A stretch of DNA of 64,000 nucleotides, taken from assembly GCA_963682175.1 (NCBI GenBank), contig OY821791.1, forward strand, positions 30,192,326-30,256,325, given 5' to 3'. The first letter of the stretch is position 1, and the number at the start of each line of letters is the position of its first letter. A program made the position numbers and the translations under genes. This DNA comes from Triglochin maritima. Taxonomy: Eukaryota > Streptophyta > Magnoliopsida > Alismatales > Juncaginaceae. Positions 1-12,092 of the stretch are shown in pieces. The notes under the pieces are model-generated. The model ran no database searches. It worked only from the letters and a program-made list of their open reading frames with translations, and was not told the DNA's origin.

Positions 1-408
1 GTTTTTAATCTGTCGATTTTTATTAGTATTATTGAATTCATGTTCAATAACTTGTGCTACTCAAGACAATGAAGGTTTACAGAGCGTTAGGCGGCAGAAA
101 AACAACCTCAAAAGCTGGAGTAACATGGCATTGAATGGGAGTAAGTTCTTTCTCTCATTTTTGTTAATTAAGTTAAGTAGTGTAACATATATTTAGCGAA
201 TTTATATATTTGTAGTACCACAAGCAGACTGGAAATACGAAATGTGGTTACTACGTGATGAGATACGTGGAGGAAATCCTCGAATTTGCAACTCAATACG
301 TATGTCTATCCGAGGTAATATAGATCGTAATTCAGTTGTATAATTGTAGTTTCATTATCTAGATTTAATATTTTCAACTTATATTTTTATAGGTCTTCCA
401 AAAAAATA
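1..408 (+). pseudogene. 3' end of a spliced transposon-like gene entering from the left edge
   Basis: Three short coding blocks look like the last exons of a gene that begins outside the window: about 60-147, then about 214-315 (ending in a GT donor before 'aatatag'), then about 394-408 ending in a TAG stop. Plausible GT/AG borders separate them. The second block encodes a Trp- and Arg-rich stretch with WKYEMWLLRDEIRGG. I do not recognise a family. Its position about 650 bp upstream of CACTA-like terminal repeats suggests that it is the tail of that element's gene, but this is inference. Confidence 0.35.
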
Positions 409-794
409 GCGATCTTTACTCGTAACAGGAGCTCGATGATACTCGCGACCGATGGACTCGCTATTTTATCAGAAACATTTTAATGAACTAAGAGGTTCTC
501 ATATCACTAACATATTTTTGTAATTTATTTAGCTAGTTTACTTGTATTACAAACATACAATGATATGCCTTAATATAATCACCTCCTTTTTGGAATGTGA
601 ATGTCAAGTGTTTGTGTATGAATGTCAAGTGTGTTGAATGATTATGCCTATATATTTGTGATTGAATTTGGTGCAGGATGAATGTTTTTCTTGTGCAGGT
701 TGAATGTGTTTGCTATGTAGTGTTTTTGGTGCAGGATGAATTTGGTGCAGGATGATTGCTATTAATTGTTTTTCGTCGTCTATTCTTTTCAAAA

Positions 795-1059
795 AAAGGT
801 ATAGACGTCGGCAATTATATATGACCGACATCTATACCTAGACAATAGACGTCGTTTAGGCTAGATAGTCGACGTCTATTGTCTAGGTATAGACGTGGTC
901 GTATATAAAAGCTGACGTTTATACCTAACTAATAGACGTCGATCGTTAAGCGACCGACGTCTTTGTATATACGATGTATACATAGACGTCGGGTCTGGGG
1001 AGCCTTATATCTAACGTTTATACTACGTATATCCAACGTATATTATCGTTTCTACAGTA
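795..1059 (+). mobile_element. Subterminal repeat array and 3' end of a CACTA-like DNA transposon
   Basis: A motif close to TAGACGTCG recurs at least eight times in both orientations between 795 and 990, which is the usual subterminal organisation of plant CACTA (En/Spm) elements. The block ends in TTTCTACAGTA at about 1049-1059, a degenerate match to the inverted CACTA terminus. The other end would lie left of the window. A MITE with internal palindromes would be an alternative. The short minus-strand reading frame at 625-831 is only a by-product of this repeat. Confidence 0.5.
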
Positions 1060-1109
1060 CTGGACCATTAGTCTTGGTATTTGCATTATTGAAGTTCCCT
1101 GCATTATAT

Positions 1110-1365
1110 TAGTTTCTTTTGGTTGCAAAAATATGGTTGAGTACAAACCAGTCTGGTCTAGTTTTTTGGACCGGATCGGATCCGACTGGTCCGGGTTCCA
1201 ATCCGGACCCCAAGGTGGATCCGGGTTTCGATCCGGTCCAAACTCGGTCCAAAACCGAAATTTTAATATACAAATCCAGTCATGTTCGGGTTTTTAGACC
1301 GATCTGGACCTCGGAGAGCATTCGGGTCTGGTTCAGGTTTTAAGAATGTCCATACCCCCTGAGAG
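1110..1365. mobile_element. GGTCCGG-rich MITE or hAT fragment
   Basis: A GC-rich island in AT-rich DNA is built of repeated CCGGATC/GGTCC words. It is bounded by 'atggttgagtac' on the left and 'atgtccataccccct' on the right. The same word composition recurs at 50121-50361 and 51880-52020. Such sequences are common in non-autonomous plant hAT elements. No protein is supported; the 74-codon frame across it is low-complexity. Confidence 0.4.
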
Positions 1366-4324
1366 CATCCGGTGCTCAGTCTTATGCAAATGTAACAAAA
1401 ACTCTTGCCTACGTCGTTGAATGTCTTGTGTGCTGTGGTTCATGGACTCCACCGAAATGAGATTTTTTTCTACAGAACAAAGTTTTGACTTTTGAAGCCT
1501 CCAAAAAAGGCCACATGAGTTTTAGTCGCGCGATTAAAGGCGCGCATATTAATCTTTAATTTTTCAAACACGAACTTTTTAATTTTGATTTACCAAGAAA
1601 AATTGATGTTAAATTTCCACTAACATTAACAAATCGATGTTAAATTTCCACTCACATTGATCTAACCATGTTTCTAAAGATGTCAGACTAACATAAGAGA
1701 ATAATAATAACGTAACCAATTAACAAAAACATATAATTTTCAAAATTCACGTGCCCAAAATGTTACATCATTTGTTTTCAAACCCAAGCGAAACCCGTAA
1801 TGCACAAATGATATCTAAAGTCCTTCGAAAAATAATTCCAAAAAAAGAGTGTTTATAAACTACAAGTCTACAAGACATGCCTCCATTAGTTGATCTAATC
1901 AACTTTCCAAAAGTGGAAAATTGAAATAAATCACACAAACGAATCCAGCAACAAACAGAAAATTGTGAATATATTGCCTAACAACGTCGCCATGGAACCC
2001 TCCTCTTAAGATTGATAGTCAGTGAACACCGTCTTCTTGAGTCTTTCAAGGAGATCAAGTTGGCAAAGAAAATTGTTACGCAGACATGATTTCTGTAAAA
2101 GTGAGAAACCAGACACTTATTACACTTACAAGTACCATAACAAGCAACACGATCCTTGTAACCGACATAAAACTTGTTGGTCCCCTCCAGGAATCGAACG
2201 TCATGTCAAGAGAAAACTTAAGACTCCAAGAGTCTTTATTTCCGTAATTTTCCATCGTCCAAACTCTAATACATCTTTCATCCCTTCTCTCTTCAACAAG
2301 AGCAAGAAGACTGCTTCATTCGTTTTAAATATTAACAGTGAGTGCACGGTTTCGTTGAAGATGTGGTAAATAAGTCTTAAGTCTTCTCTCGGTTCGTAAG
2401 TCTTGCAACTTAATCTTTTTTTAGTCCTTTTATGCATCTTCTCCACAACCATATTTATTCCTAAACTCAAACACAAAACTCGTTACGTAACATTATTTAG
2501 GCTCAAAATAATAGATATAAGACACGAATGAATGCATAAAATGATATCAATCAAAGACTTTGCACATCCCCGATCGCGAGATGCTAGATCTTGTCGCTTG
2601 TGATATTCCAACTTTTTTCCAATTGGGAAGGTCTAATTCATCTAAAGACAACATATGCACGAGTTGAAGATTAAAAGAAGGACAATTATTCCTAAAATTT
2701 TCAACTTCTCATCAATCCAAGTCAGTTAGGGGCTTAGGGCATCAAATTACTTATTTTTTGAAGAATTAGATGAATAAAAAGTCAATATGTTTATCAAGTT
2801 TAAATTGCTATTAATAAGTTAATTAGATGGGAAGGAGTTGGTTCTTAATTAGGATCCAACATTCAGCCTTATATTATCAAAGAACGGTCAACTAAAATGT
2901 GTACGTGTCATTCTTTATTTGTTCCCTTAATCAATATTTTTTGTTCCTTTTTTTAGTTTTGCAACCTGAAAAAAATAAAATCTATCTAAATTGTCCGTCG
3001 CTTGACCCTTGAATTCATCTTGACCACTCATCTTCTTTTTTTAATCGATTATTATATTCTTTAAAGATTTCTAGTCATTTTTCATTTATTTGGAAGCCAA
3101 TTCAGTCTCAACGGTTCTTTATTTCTTAACTATTTTTAGTCTGCAAGAAACATCATATCAATATAAAATGTCCATTGGTCAAAATTATCTTGACTGCTCG
3201 CCATTGTATAGTTTTTATAATGTAGCGTTGCTTCCACTAATTATTTTACTTATTGGTTTTGACTATTTCCAATAAATTATTCCAATACTTAAATTTCTTA
3301 ACAAACCAAATTAAAAAGAAAAAGTTCAAGTCAAACTCAATATCAAATTAAATTAAATTTATACTTATCTCGTTCGAGTTCGGCTCATGAGAAGGAAGAC
3401 TTAATGATAATTAAACTCAATACTTATCTCATGTTTGTAGGACAATATTGTAGAATATGAAGTTAGATCTCTCAAAATAAGAGAGAGAAAATGACGAAAA
3501 ACAATTGGAATGAATAAACAAAAAAGTAGTAGTTGAATTTTAGATGTATAATCAGATGAAGGTAAAAAGAAAAAACAAAGTAATTTTATATTATAAAAAC
3601 AATTTGCCACTAAAAGGACATGAGAACGAAGACTTAAGCATATTTTTGCTTTTGAAAGTAGTCATGCCGGAAGTGACACTCTTTTTGGGACCTCTAGTTA
3701 GTTTGCCCAAAAAATAGATTAGCTAATATTGTGAATTTAGAAAAGGAATAAAAAAAGACTACATGATAATGAACCCGAATTTAAAGACAGGACAAAATAC
3801 AATGAATTCATATCCTTGTATAAAATTTTATGTTCTATTCTACCTAAACTCAACATTATTGTTGGGATCCAATATTAGATATAGACTCTTTCAAGATGGT
3901 CCAGTAAACTACAACCCCTTAGCCTTAACATTGACCCTTTGGATAACCAAATAAACACCAGCATATATTCTAATCTTATAACCTTCTAATAAGATTGACT
4001 AATCGACCCCGCAGATTTCCTCTGATAACCTTTAGCATCAATCTTAGAAACTCCTACAACATTTGATTTGATATTAATTAAAACTTTAGAAGTCTAGCTG
4101 TCAACTTTATTAGCGGTTAATTTCATATGTCTGGTTTGGTGGTAACTTGCAACCTCTACGCTATATATACCACACCAAATTGAAAATCTTTCTTCACTTC
4201 GGATGTCGACCAATTAAGAGTTGAGATGGCATCCCCCTTCTTGCAATCGTTGGTGCGTTGTTTGATGGAGATTGTTAGGTTTGATTCTCAATCTCCAAAA
4301 GATTTTCAGGAGGAATTATTTACT
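1366..4324. other. Intergenic AT-rich DNA with no supported gene
   Basis: About 3 kb of AT-rich sequence with only short frames (for example 2022-2369 and its opposite strand) that show no domain, codon bias or splice structure. I see no RNA gene and no clear transposon termini. It is probably degraded repeat or intergenic sequence. Confidence 0.5.
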
Positions 4325-4378
4325 TTGAAAAATAAATAAAAAATGATTCCGAATTATAAGAAACCACTAAGACCACGC
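4325..4378 (+). repeat. Left copy of a roughly 50-bp direct repeat flanking the pararetrovirus block
   Basis: The segment around AAAAAATGATTCCGAATTA (about 4340-4378) recurs almost unchanged at about 9700-9742, immediately right of the viral block. Both copies read on to AAGAAACCACTAAGACC and then diverge. The pair brackets 5.3 kb of viral and LTR sequence. Confidence 0.6.
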
Positions 4379-4974
4379 TCACAACTATTGGTTGCGATGT
4401 AAAAACTCACGTTCTCAATTCGGAATATATATATCCAATTGTTACATTCAAGTCATTACCCACCACAAGGGCATCCAACTAGCACCACCTAGATCATGTT
4501 GATTTTGTATTAGTCTGGATGGGATATTATTTCCCCCGGAAATATTCAAGTCCAATCGGCTTGCGATATCCTAAAAAAATTCTGCAAGCTGCAAATTAAA
4601 GAAAAGATGTTGAATAGATTCAGTATCACTAACACACATAGGACACCAAGGGTCTACATTAACTTCCTTTTGAGTGTGTATAATATTATTGTACGGTCGG
4701 GGAACTAAGTGTTGTTAGTTAACTTAGTTGAAGTTCCAATAGTTGTGGGATAAGTCATAACTGCCCAAGAGGGTTTTTTGATACGGATTGATAGTTTTTG
4801 TACTATAATGTGGGGCATGTTTTGTTAGCATTTGATGTTTATGGATTAAAAAATTATTAGTGAATCAAAACCTGACAGCAAAATCTGATGTTTTGTAAGT
4901 TTTTTTTATCTCATATGGCCTAAAGGTGAAATAGTGTAAAAATTCAAAAAAGGGGTGACGCATTGTGAATATTC
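4379..4974. other. Non-coding stretch before the viral coat-protein remnant
   Basis: No open frame or RNA gene is supported. It lies inside the direct-repeat pair and could be decayed viral leader or host DNA; the sequence alone does not tell which. Confidence 0.4.
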
Positions 4975-5905
4975 TGTATTATATTATATCTCGATGATCT
5001 TAAGACTGTGTTACTCTTAGTCGAACATAACACTACTGGTATCATTAATAGTTTCATTAAGAATACCAATTGGACACCCAGATTAAGTTCAACAGACACC
5101 TTTGAAGATGTTATAAATGCACTTTACACCATTTTATTTAGGAATCGATCTCTGTGAAGATAAAGAAAGAGAACATGAAAAAATTAGGAACAAGGCAGTA
5201 CACCGCCTTACTAATATGACCCTGTGCGACATATGTTTTCTCGATGATTTCTTTTGTGATTACGAGAAAAACTTATATGTCTTAAAAGACCAAAATCTTT
5301 ATAAGAAGTACATCATTGATTACCTCTTAAAAATCCCCATCGTAGGAGAAAAAGCTTACAATAGATTTTTAGTAGAATCTTCAGCCACCGCAGAGTTTAG
5401 TTTAGGCTTTGCACAATGAATAGTCAAAGAAGAAATCTCACAAGTTTGTGACTTGGCTAGAAAATAACGTAGACTTAAAAAATTCTACAAGAATTGTTGC
5501 AAGTCTATACAAGAATCATCCTTAGAGTATGGCTGTAAACCAACCAAAAGGAAGGTTAGAAAACAAAAGCAAAAATATGCTTCTAAATATAGGTTTAAAA
5601 AGAAAAGAAAACCTTTTAAACCTCGTAAATTTGTTAGGAAAAAACATGATACTAACAAACAAAAAATTTGTCCAAAAGACAAAAAGAATTGTAGATGTTG
5701 GGTCTGCAACGAAGGACACTATGCCAACGAGTGTCCTAATAGGAAAAAACATGAGTATAAAACAAATATGCTCGAACAGGTTTACTCATTAGGATTCATT
5801 CCTATTGAAGACCCTTATGACGATACACTAGATGTATACTATATTGAAGAAATCGATTCATCAACAGAATCGGATGACTTCACTTCTTCCTCAGAATCAG
5901 ACTGA
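4975..5905 (+). pseudogene. Endogenous pararetrovirus coat-protein remnant
   Basis: The remnant of a Caulimoviridae-type capsid gene is spread over shifted frames with stop codons near 5417 and 5467. The recognisable parts are a capsid core (clearest in 5117-5419), a long Lys/Arg-rich basic tract (about 5530-5690) and a CCHC zinc knuckle (C-W-V-C, then GHYANEC) at about 5698-5745. These are followed by an acidic Ser/Glu/Asp-rich tail ending near 5903. In the living family this protein packages the DNA genome. The gene is broken and would not give a full product. Confidence 0.75.
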
Positions 5906-5917
5906 AGAAGAATTAAC

Positions 5918-7602
5918 GATGTCAAACATCACTAATCCCAATTCTATTTATATCAAAGGTAAATTTAAATTTACAGGATATAAACAGATTGAATTACATT
6001 GTTATGTCGACACAGGTGCAAGCCTATGCATAGCAAGTAAGCACGTTATTCCAGAAGAACACTAGGTTAACGCTGAAAAACCTTTACATGTAAAAATTGC
6101 CAATGGTAAAACCATAGCAATAACCAAGGTTTGTAAAAATCTTGATATATTGATTGTAGGAGAGATATTTCATATTCCAACTATCTATTAACAAGAAACT
6201 GGTATTGACTTTATAATTGGTAATAACTTCTTACAATTATATGGACATTTTACACAGTTAACAAAAATGATTATTCTCACACTTAACCATGAAGAGATAT
6301 TCATTCGAAAAATCACCTTTGCTAAAAAGGTAGGTGTTATTGGTTTCCTTAATTCTATGAAAAAGAATTCTAGAACTAAGAAAACTGAAGTAATTAATAT
6401 TAGCCCCAATAGAATCCAACTTTTACAGAGGGGGAGGGATAGTATTAATAAGTGCAAAGAAATGAATTTTATTTGTCAAAATCTAATCTTTGATATAGAA
6501 AAGAAATCTAAAATTGAACAATTATTAGATTTAGTTTGTTCTGAAAATCCATTAGATCCTGAAAAGACTAAAAAATAGATGAAAGCAAGCATTAAGCTTA
6601 AAGACCCTAATACTGTAATCAAGGTTAAACCCATGAAATACAGTCCACAGGATCGAGAAGAATTTGCCAGACAAATTCATGAGCTTCTGGATATGAAAAT
6701 CATCATACCCAGTAAATCTCCTCATATGTCTCCAGCCTTCCTTGTAGGAAATGAAGCTGAAAGAAGAAGAGGAAAGAAACGAATGGTAGTCAACTATAAG
6801 GCTATTAATGATGCCACCATAGGATACAGCCATAACTTACCCAACAAAGATGAGTTACTAACCCTCATTCGTGGTAAGAAGATATTCAGTTCTCTTGATT
6901 GTAAATCCGGTTTTTGGCAAGTATTGCTAGATAAAGATTCACAATTCTTAACTGCATTCACCTGTCCACAAGGACATTATCAATGGATCGTGGTCCCTTT
7001 TGGATTAAAACAGGCATCACCCATTTTTCAAAGGCATATGCAGAACACATTTAGAGCCTATGAAAAATATTGTTGTGTTTATGTAGATGACATTCTAATA
7101 TTTAGTGATAATTAATCTGACCATCTAAAACACATAGCCATAGTTCTTAAAAGATGCCAAAATCTAGGTATAATTTTAACAAAGAAAAAGGCACAGCTCT
7201 TTAAGACTAAGATTAATTTCTTAGGACTAGAAATTGATCAAGGAACGCACTGTCCTCAAAACCATATTCTGGAACATATTCATAAATTTCCTGATAGAAT
7301 TGAAGACAAGAAACAACTACAGAGGTTTCTAGGTATTTTAACCTATGCTTCTGATTACATTCAAAAACTTGCAGCTTTGCGTGCACCATTACAGGTCAAG
7401 CTCAAGAAAGACATTCCTTGGGAATGGAAAGATTCGGACACCAGCTATATTAGCATGGTAAAAAAGAATCTTAAGAGTTTTCCAAACCTCTACCATCCGC
7501 TACCGGATGATAAGCTTATCATTGAGACAGACGCCTCTGGTGAATTCTGGGGAGGAGTTCTCAAAGCAGTTAATTCCAATCAAGAATTAATCTGTAGATA
7601 TG
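5918..7602 (+). pseudogene. Endogenous pararetrovirus protease / reverse transcriptase / RNase H remnant, copy 1
   Basis: The order is that of a caulimovirid polymerase gene lying directly after the coat protein: an aspartic protease with the VDTGAS active site (about 6005-6022), reverse transcriptase (6579-7115) with the catalytic YVDD at about 7079-7090, and the start of RNase H with ETDASG near 7525. Stop codons interrupt it near 6064, 6190, 6576 and 7114, and frames change further on. Within the RNase H domain the sequence stops at 7602, where a retrotransposon LTR fragment begins. It most resembles caulimovirus/soymovirus-like genomes, in which capsid and polymerase are separate frames. 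It is non-functional as it stands. Confidence 0.8.
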
Positions 7603-8476
7603 TGATGATAATTAAATTTATACCGCAAGTGCACGGCGTCAATGAAGACGTGGCAAGTACGGGTCGAACCCAAGGAGGGAGAGATTTGTTATTTTCGTGA
7701 TTTTCGATTAGGGAAAAGAAGGAGAGAAGAATAAGTTTGGTTTTGAGATTTGTGGATTTTTAATTTTCTAAAGCATGAAACATGAACAAATAAAACTAAA
7801 ATAAGAACAAAGATGGTGAATTCCGTTGGGTGGAGGTTTAGATATAGGGTTTAGATTAAAAAATTCAGAAACTTATAATAAATCATATTAGTTATAAAGC
7901 ATTACATGATAAATGATTTAACATAAACTCAAGTAATCAAAACATACTAATACGAAATTAAAATAATAACATCTTCTCTTCTCATCACCCTAAATCCGTC
8001 ACCTCCACCCTTTGGAAAGAGTTAGAAACTCATAGATGGAGGGAGGGAGAAGGGATCCTAGAGGAACTAAGAAAGAAAAGTAAAAACACAAAATAAACCA
8101 ACAAAATTTTATTGCTAAAAAGAAGAATACAAAACTAAGACTATGAATTAAAAACTAAGAACTAGGACTAGGACTAGGACCCTTATAACATCGTTCTCGG
8201 GGCTATTTATAGTTGATACACGGAACCTAAGTATAAAATTGGAAAGTACACGTGTCCAGACATGACTGGACAAAATTTGGAGGCACGGATCGACTAGGGG
8301 GCGGCGTTTCCGCCGCACAATGTATGCAATATGCGGCGATTTCGCCGCATAATCTCCTCTGATTTAAACCGGATTTTTGCTGTGTGTTTATGGTATGATT
8401 TAATCCTCCTTTGCGCGTCTGGATTATTTCTTTCCTTTCTTTTTAGCTCCGAATTAATTCCTTCATATATTTGGAG
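7603..8476 (-). mobile_element. Truncated LTR of the same family as the 10898-17314 retrotransposon
   Basis: It begins TGATGATAATTAAATTTATACC and follows the LTR at 10898 for about 835 bp: the same 'gcaagtgcacgg' opening, the same 'cacctccaccctttggaaagag' block near 7997 and the same 'gcgcgtctgg' block near 8413. It stops after 'ttggagat', about 345 bp short of the full 1180-bp LTR. It is more diverged than the young pair. By the orientation of the full element it lies on the minus strand. It separates the two viral segments. Confidence 0.75.
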
Positions 8477-9530
8477 ATCCAAACCAGAGCAGAATTCAAA
8501 CCACCTCTTGAACTAATCAGTTCAGACAATGGTTTAAGACCCTCTTATTCTGAGGCGCTTACAACGCCAAAGGAGAATTCAAAAGCATTACTTGGAAAGG
8601 TAAAATCAGTTCCGCAAAATATTGAAGAGACCACCGACACCAGTTATTCTGGCTTCAGGTATCTTTACAAGGTCGGAAGAAAAATATATGGACCTTTTAC
8701 ACAGTTAACAAAAATGATTATTCTCACACTTAACCATGAAGAGATATTCATTCGAAAAATCACCTTTGCTAAAAAGGTAGGTGTTATTGGTTTCCTTAAT
8801 TCTATGAAAAAGAATTCTAGAACTAAGAAAACTGAAGTAATTAATATTAGCCCCAATAAAATCCAACTTTTACAGAGGGGGAGGGATAGTATTAATAAGT
8901 GCAAAGAAATGAATTTTATTTGTCAAAATCTAATCTTTGATATAGAAAAGAAATCTAAAATTGAAAAATTATTAGATTTAGTTTGTTCTGAAAATCCATT
9001 AGATCTTGAAAAGACTAAAAAATGGATGAAAGCAAGCATTAAGCTTAAAGACCCTAATACTGTAATCAAGGTTAAACCCATGAAATACAGTCCACGGGAT
9101 CGAGAAGAATTTGCCAGACAAATTCATGAGCTTCTGGATATGAAAATCATCATACCCAGTAAATCTCCTCATATGTCTCCAGCCTTCCTTGTAGAAAATG
9201 AAGCTGAAAGAAGAAGAGGAAAGAAACGAATGGTAGTCAACTATAAGGCTATTAATGATGTCCCCATAGGAGACAGTCATAACTTACCCAACAAAGATGA
9301 GTTACTAACCCTCATTCGTGGTAAGAAGATATTCAGTTCTCTTGATTGTAAATCCGGTTTTTGGCAAGTATTGCTAGATAAAGATTCACAATTATTAACT
9401 GCATTCACCTGTCCACAAGGACATTATCAATGGATCGTGGTCCCTTTTGGATTAAAACAGGCACCATCCATCTTTCAAAGGCATATGCAAAACGCATTTA
9501 GAGCGTATGATCAAGGTGGTTTATCCTAGC
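8477..9530 (+). pseudogene. Endogenous pararetrovirus polymerase fragment, copy 2
   Basis: An open frame of 352 codons (8471-9529) holds a second copy of the protease-to-reverse-transcriptase region. From about 8683 to 9512 it matches 6236-7065 with only scattered substitutions; one stop codon of copy 1 (near 6576) is Trp here. The segment 8477-8682 is not present in copy 1; its origin, possibly another viral region, is uncertain. The frame ends before the YVDD motif, so no active polymerase is encoded. Two near-identical partial copies suggest a tandem duplication or two joined viral fragments. Confidence 0.7.
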
Positions 9531-9694
9531 CTTGGAATCTGAAGTTAGGTTAGAAAACCATTTGTGTTCTATGAATTACTCTCATTTCTCTTAGTTTTTA
9601 TCCTAGCCTCTAGTCCGAGCGTATGATAAACCATTTCCAATACCAAGTTCATTTTCTTTACAAATGACTAGAAATTTAGGGAAACAACTAAGAA

Positions 9695-9745
9695 AAATAA
9701 AAATAAAAAATGATTCCGAATTACAAGAAACCACTAAGACCCAAT
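9695..9745 (+). repeat. Right copy of the direct repeat flanking the pararetrovirus block
   Basis: This segment matches about 4325-4378 (see that entry) and ends at the point where the GC-rich palindromic DNA of the MULE-like cassette starts. Confidence 0.6.
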
Positions 9746-9751
9746 CAATTG

Positions 9752-10126
9752 GGGGAGGCGGTTCCTGCGACCGCCCGATCGTTGGGTCGGGCGTCTCCCG
9801 CGATCTCCCGACTCAAAAATGTTTTTTTTAAAAATTAATTGAAATAAACAAGGTAATTTACCAGATGTGAGTAGTCAGGGATCTCCGCTGGCTCTTTCCC
9901 TGGCCTCAGAGGCATTCTATTTGGTGAATAAAAGTGTGATATGAAGAGAAAGTTGTGTTAAAAGAGTGAAATGAGGAGTTATATTAGTAGAAAGGGCAGA
10001 TGGGCAAAATAGTAATCTTACCGCCCGACCCAATGAACAGACGTCTGCGGGAGACGTCTCCCACGTACGGTAGGCGTCTCCGGCAGACGCCTACCATGTA
10101 GGGTAGGCGTCTCCCGCAGACGCCCG
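9752..10126. repeat. GC-rich palindromic array, left end of the MULE-like cassette
   Basis: Two clusters of words such as GGCGTCTCCCGCAGACGCC (9752-9815 and 10036-10126) form overlapping imperfect hairpins, for example around 10069-10095. Between them lies about 200 bp of ordinary AT-rich sequence. A comparable array sits at 21967-22122, beyond the other end of the two convergent genes. I could not define terminal inverted repeats or a target-site duplication for the whole cassette. Confidence 0.6.
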
Positions 10127-10440
10127 GTTTTTTTTTAATTTTATTATAAATTGTGATAATTTTTTTATAAATTGAATATTATGTTAATAATGAGTTAAAT
10201 TAGTTTAGTAAATCGTTTATTGATTATAAATTGTGATAATTAATAAATAAATCGCTAAATGAATTGATTATTATGTTAGCAATTAGTTGTGTACGATTTT
10301 AGTAAAGGATTATTGATTAATTGTGATAATTGCTAAATTAATAGATTATTCAGTTAATAATTAGTTTAATTATTTTAGTAAATTCATTAATAAATTTGTA
10401 TTTTTAAAATTGAATTAATAGTCATCGGGTTACCGTGGAG
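10127..10440. other. AT-rich leader upstream of the PMD gene
   Basis: Very AT-rich DNA with repeated words resembling 'ttgtgataattaataaat' (three or four diverged repeats). It is probably the promoter or leader side of the PMD gene. No clear TATA box or start site can be fixed. Confidence 0.35.
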
Positions 10441-10892
10441 GAAAAAGGAAATCAATTCCCTTACGCGCGGTACGTAGTATAGCAGACGAGTCAGGTCCTC
10501 GTCATCCACGTAAACGTGGTATTTCTGCTTCAGTTAGGAGAGAGAGAGAGAGATCTGTTACGTCGTCGTCAGACACCTGGAGAGTCTTTCGACGACGAGG
10601 ATGATTCAGATGAGCTGAGGAGTCACGACGACAGTGACGATGGGGCCGATACGACTTGGGGCCACAGGAGGAGCCGGTACATCAGGCCGGGTGAGGACGG
10701 GTGCGACACGGTGGTCCTTCATCTGAGTGGGTCATTAGGAAGGATCGAGGTGGCCGGTTTGTGACCGGTGATTCGAGTTCATGCACTGCAGACGCCCGAG
10801 CTCAGAAGAAGAAGAGGGGTGATGACGAGTCTTGGATCGTCACGGATATTATTCCCGGTGGTCCTGTAGATGGCAGCGTCATTCCGAGTTTC

Positions 10893-10897
10893 GGAGG
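10893..10897 (+). repeat. Target-site duplication GGAGG, left
   Basis: The five bases directly before the left LTR are identical to 17315-17319 directly after the right LTR. This is the 5-bp duplication expected of an LTR-retrotransposon integrase. Confidence 0.95.
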
Positions 10898-12077
10898 TGA
10901 TGAAGATTTAAATTTTATACCGCAAGTGCACGGCCGCGATGAAGCGGTGGCAAGTACGGGTCGAACACAAGGAGGGAGAGATTTCGTTGTTTATGTTGTT
11001 TCGATTGATGGGAAAGAAGTAGAGAAGAATCAATTAGGGTTTTTGGAGTTTTTGGTTTAATGAACTAAAGTACGAAACAAAAGCAATTAAAATTAAAACA
11101 AGAACAAAGAGAGAAATCCGTGGGGTGGAGGTTTAGATTTAGGTTTAGAGTAGAGAATTACTGAAACTTATTATAAATCATGTTAGTTATGAAGCATTAC
11201 AAGATAAATGACTTAACATAAACTCAAGTAATCAAAATACACTAATCATGAACTTAAAATAATAACATGCATTCATCATTCTCTAACCCTAATTCCATCA
11301 CCTCCACCCTTTGGAAAGAGATAGAAACTCATGGAGGGAGGAAGAAGAAAGGATCCTAGAGACATTAAAAGAAAATAAAAACAAAACAAAATAAAACAGA
11401 AATTTATTACTAATGATCCAAGACCAAATGTTCAAAGATGTGTTACATTCGTCCTACAGGGCTATTTATAGCCGATACAGGGGATACCAATACATAAAAG
11501 GATAGTACACGCGTCAACCCAACACTGGACAAAATTGGAGCACACAGATCCTCACTGGTGCGGCGAAATCGCCGCACAATGCATGGGAGATGCGGCGGAA
11601 TCGCCGCCCAAGTCAAGGATTTCGCCCCCGGATTTCTGTGGTGCGTTTATGGCATGATTTGATCTTTATTTGCGCGTCTGGATGGATTCTTTCCATTCTT
11701 TTAAACTCCGGATTAATTCCTTCCATTGTTGGAGATTTATATTTGACTTTTCTTTTGACTTTTCCAACAAAATAACTTGATCCTTTTCTTTTGCAATCAG
11801 GTCCTTGGTATTTTGCAATTAAGCCCTTGACCTTTTTGTAATTAGCTCCTTGAATGCTTTTATGCTTGGATGCATTTCCATTTGAAACCCGATAAACTTG
11901 AATTCGGTCTTTATGATAGAAATGAATCTTTTGCACACGTTTATGCTCGGAATGTGGGTAATTTGCATCCATGTCCCTGTATTCTGTAAATACGACTAAA
12001 CACATACCTTAATAGCATTTATTGATATAAAAGTAATCTAAATGAAAGACATATGATGCAATGTATGCAATGCATCA
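10898..12077 (-). repeat. Left LTR (3' LTR of the element)
   Basis: 1180 bp, TGATGAAG...TGCATCA, the same length as the right copy. Frames inside it (for example 11613-12005) occur identically in the other LTR and are not genes. Confidence 0.93.
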
Positions 12078-12092
12078 AATACCCCCACACCT
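12078..12092 (-). other. Polypurine tract of the LTR element
   Basis: On the minus strand, AGGTGTGGGGGTATT immediately precedes the LTR. This is the expected plus-strand primer position. Confidence 0.75.

Noticed and set aside
5485..5752. Two minus-strand frames rich in Phe and Leu
   Set aside because: They are antisense shadows of the Lys-rich basic tract of the viral coat-protein remnant.
11613..12005. 130-codon frame, repeated identically at 16850-17242
   Set aside because: Both copies are inside the LTRs and have no domain; a by-product of the LTR sequence.
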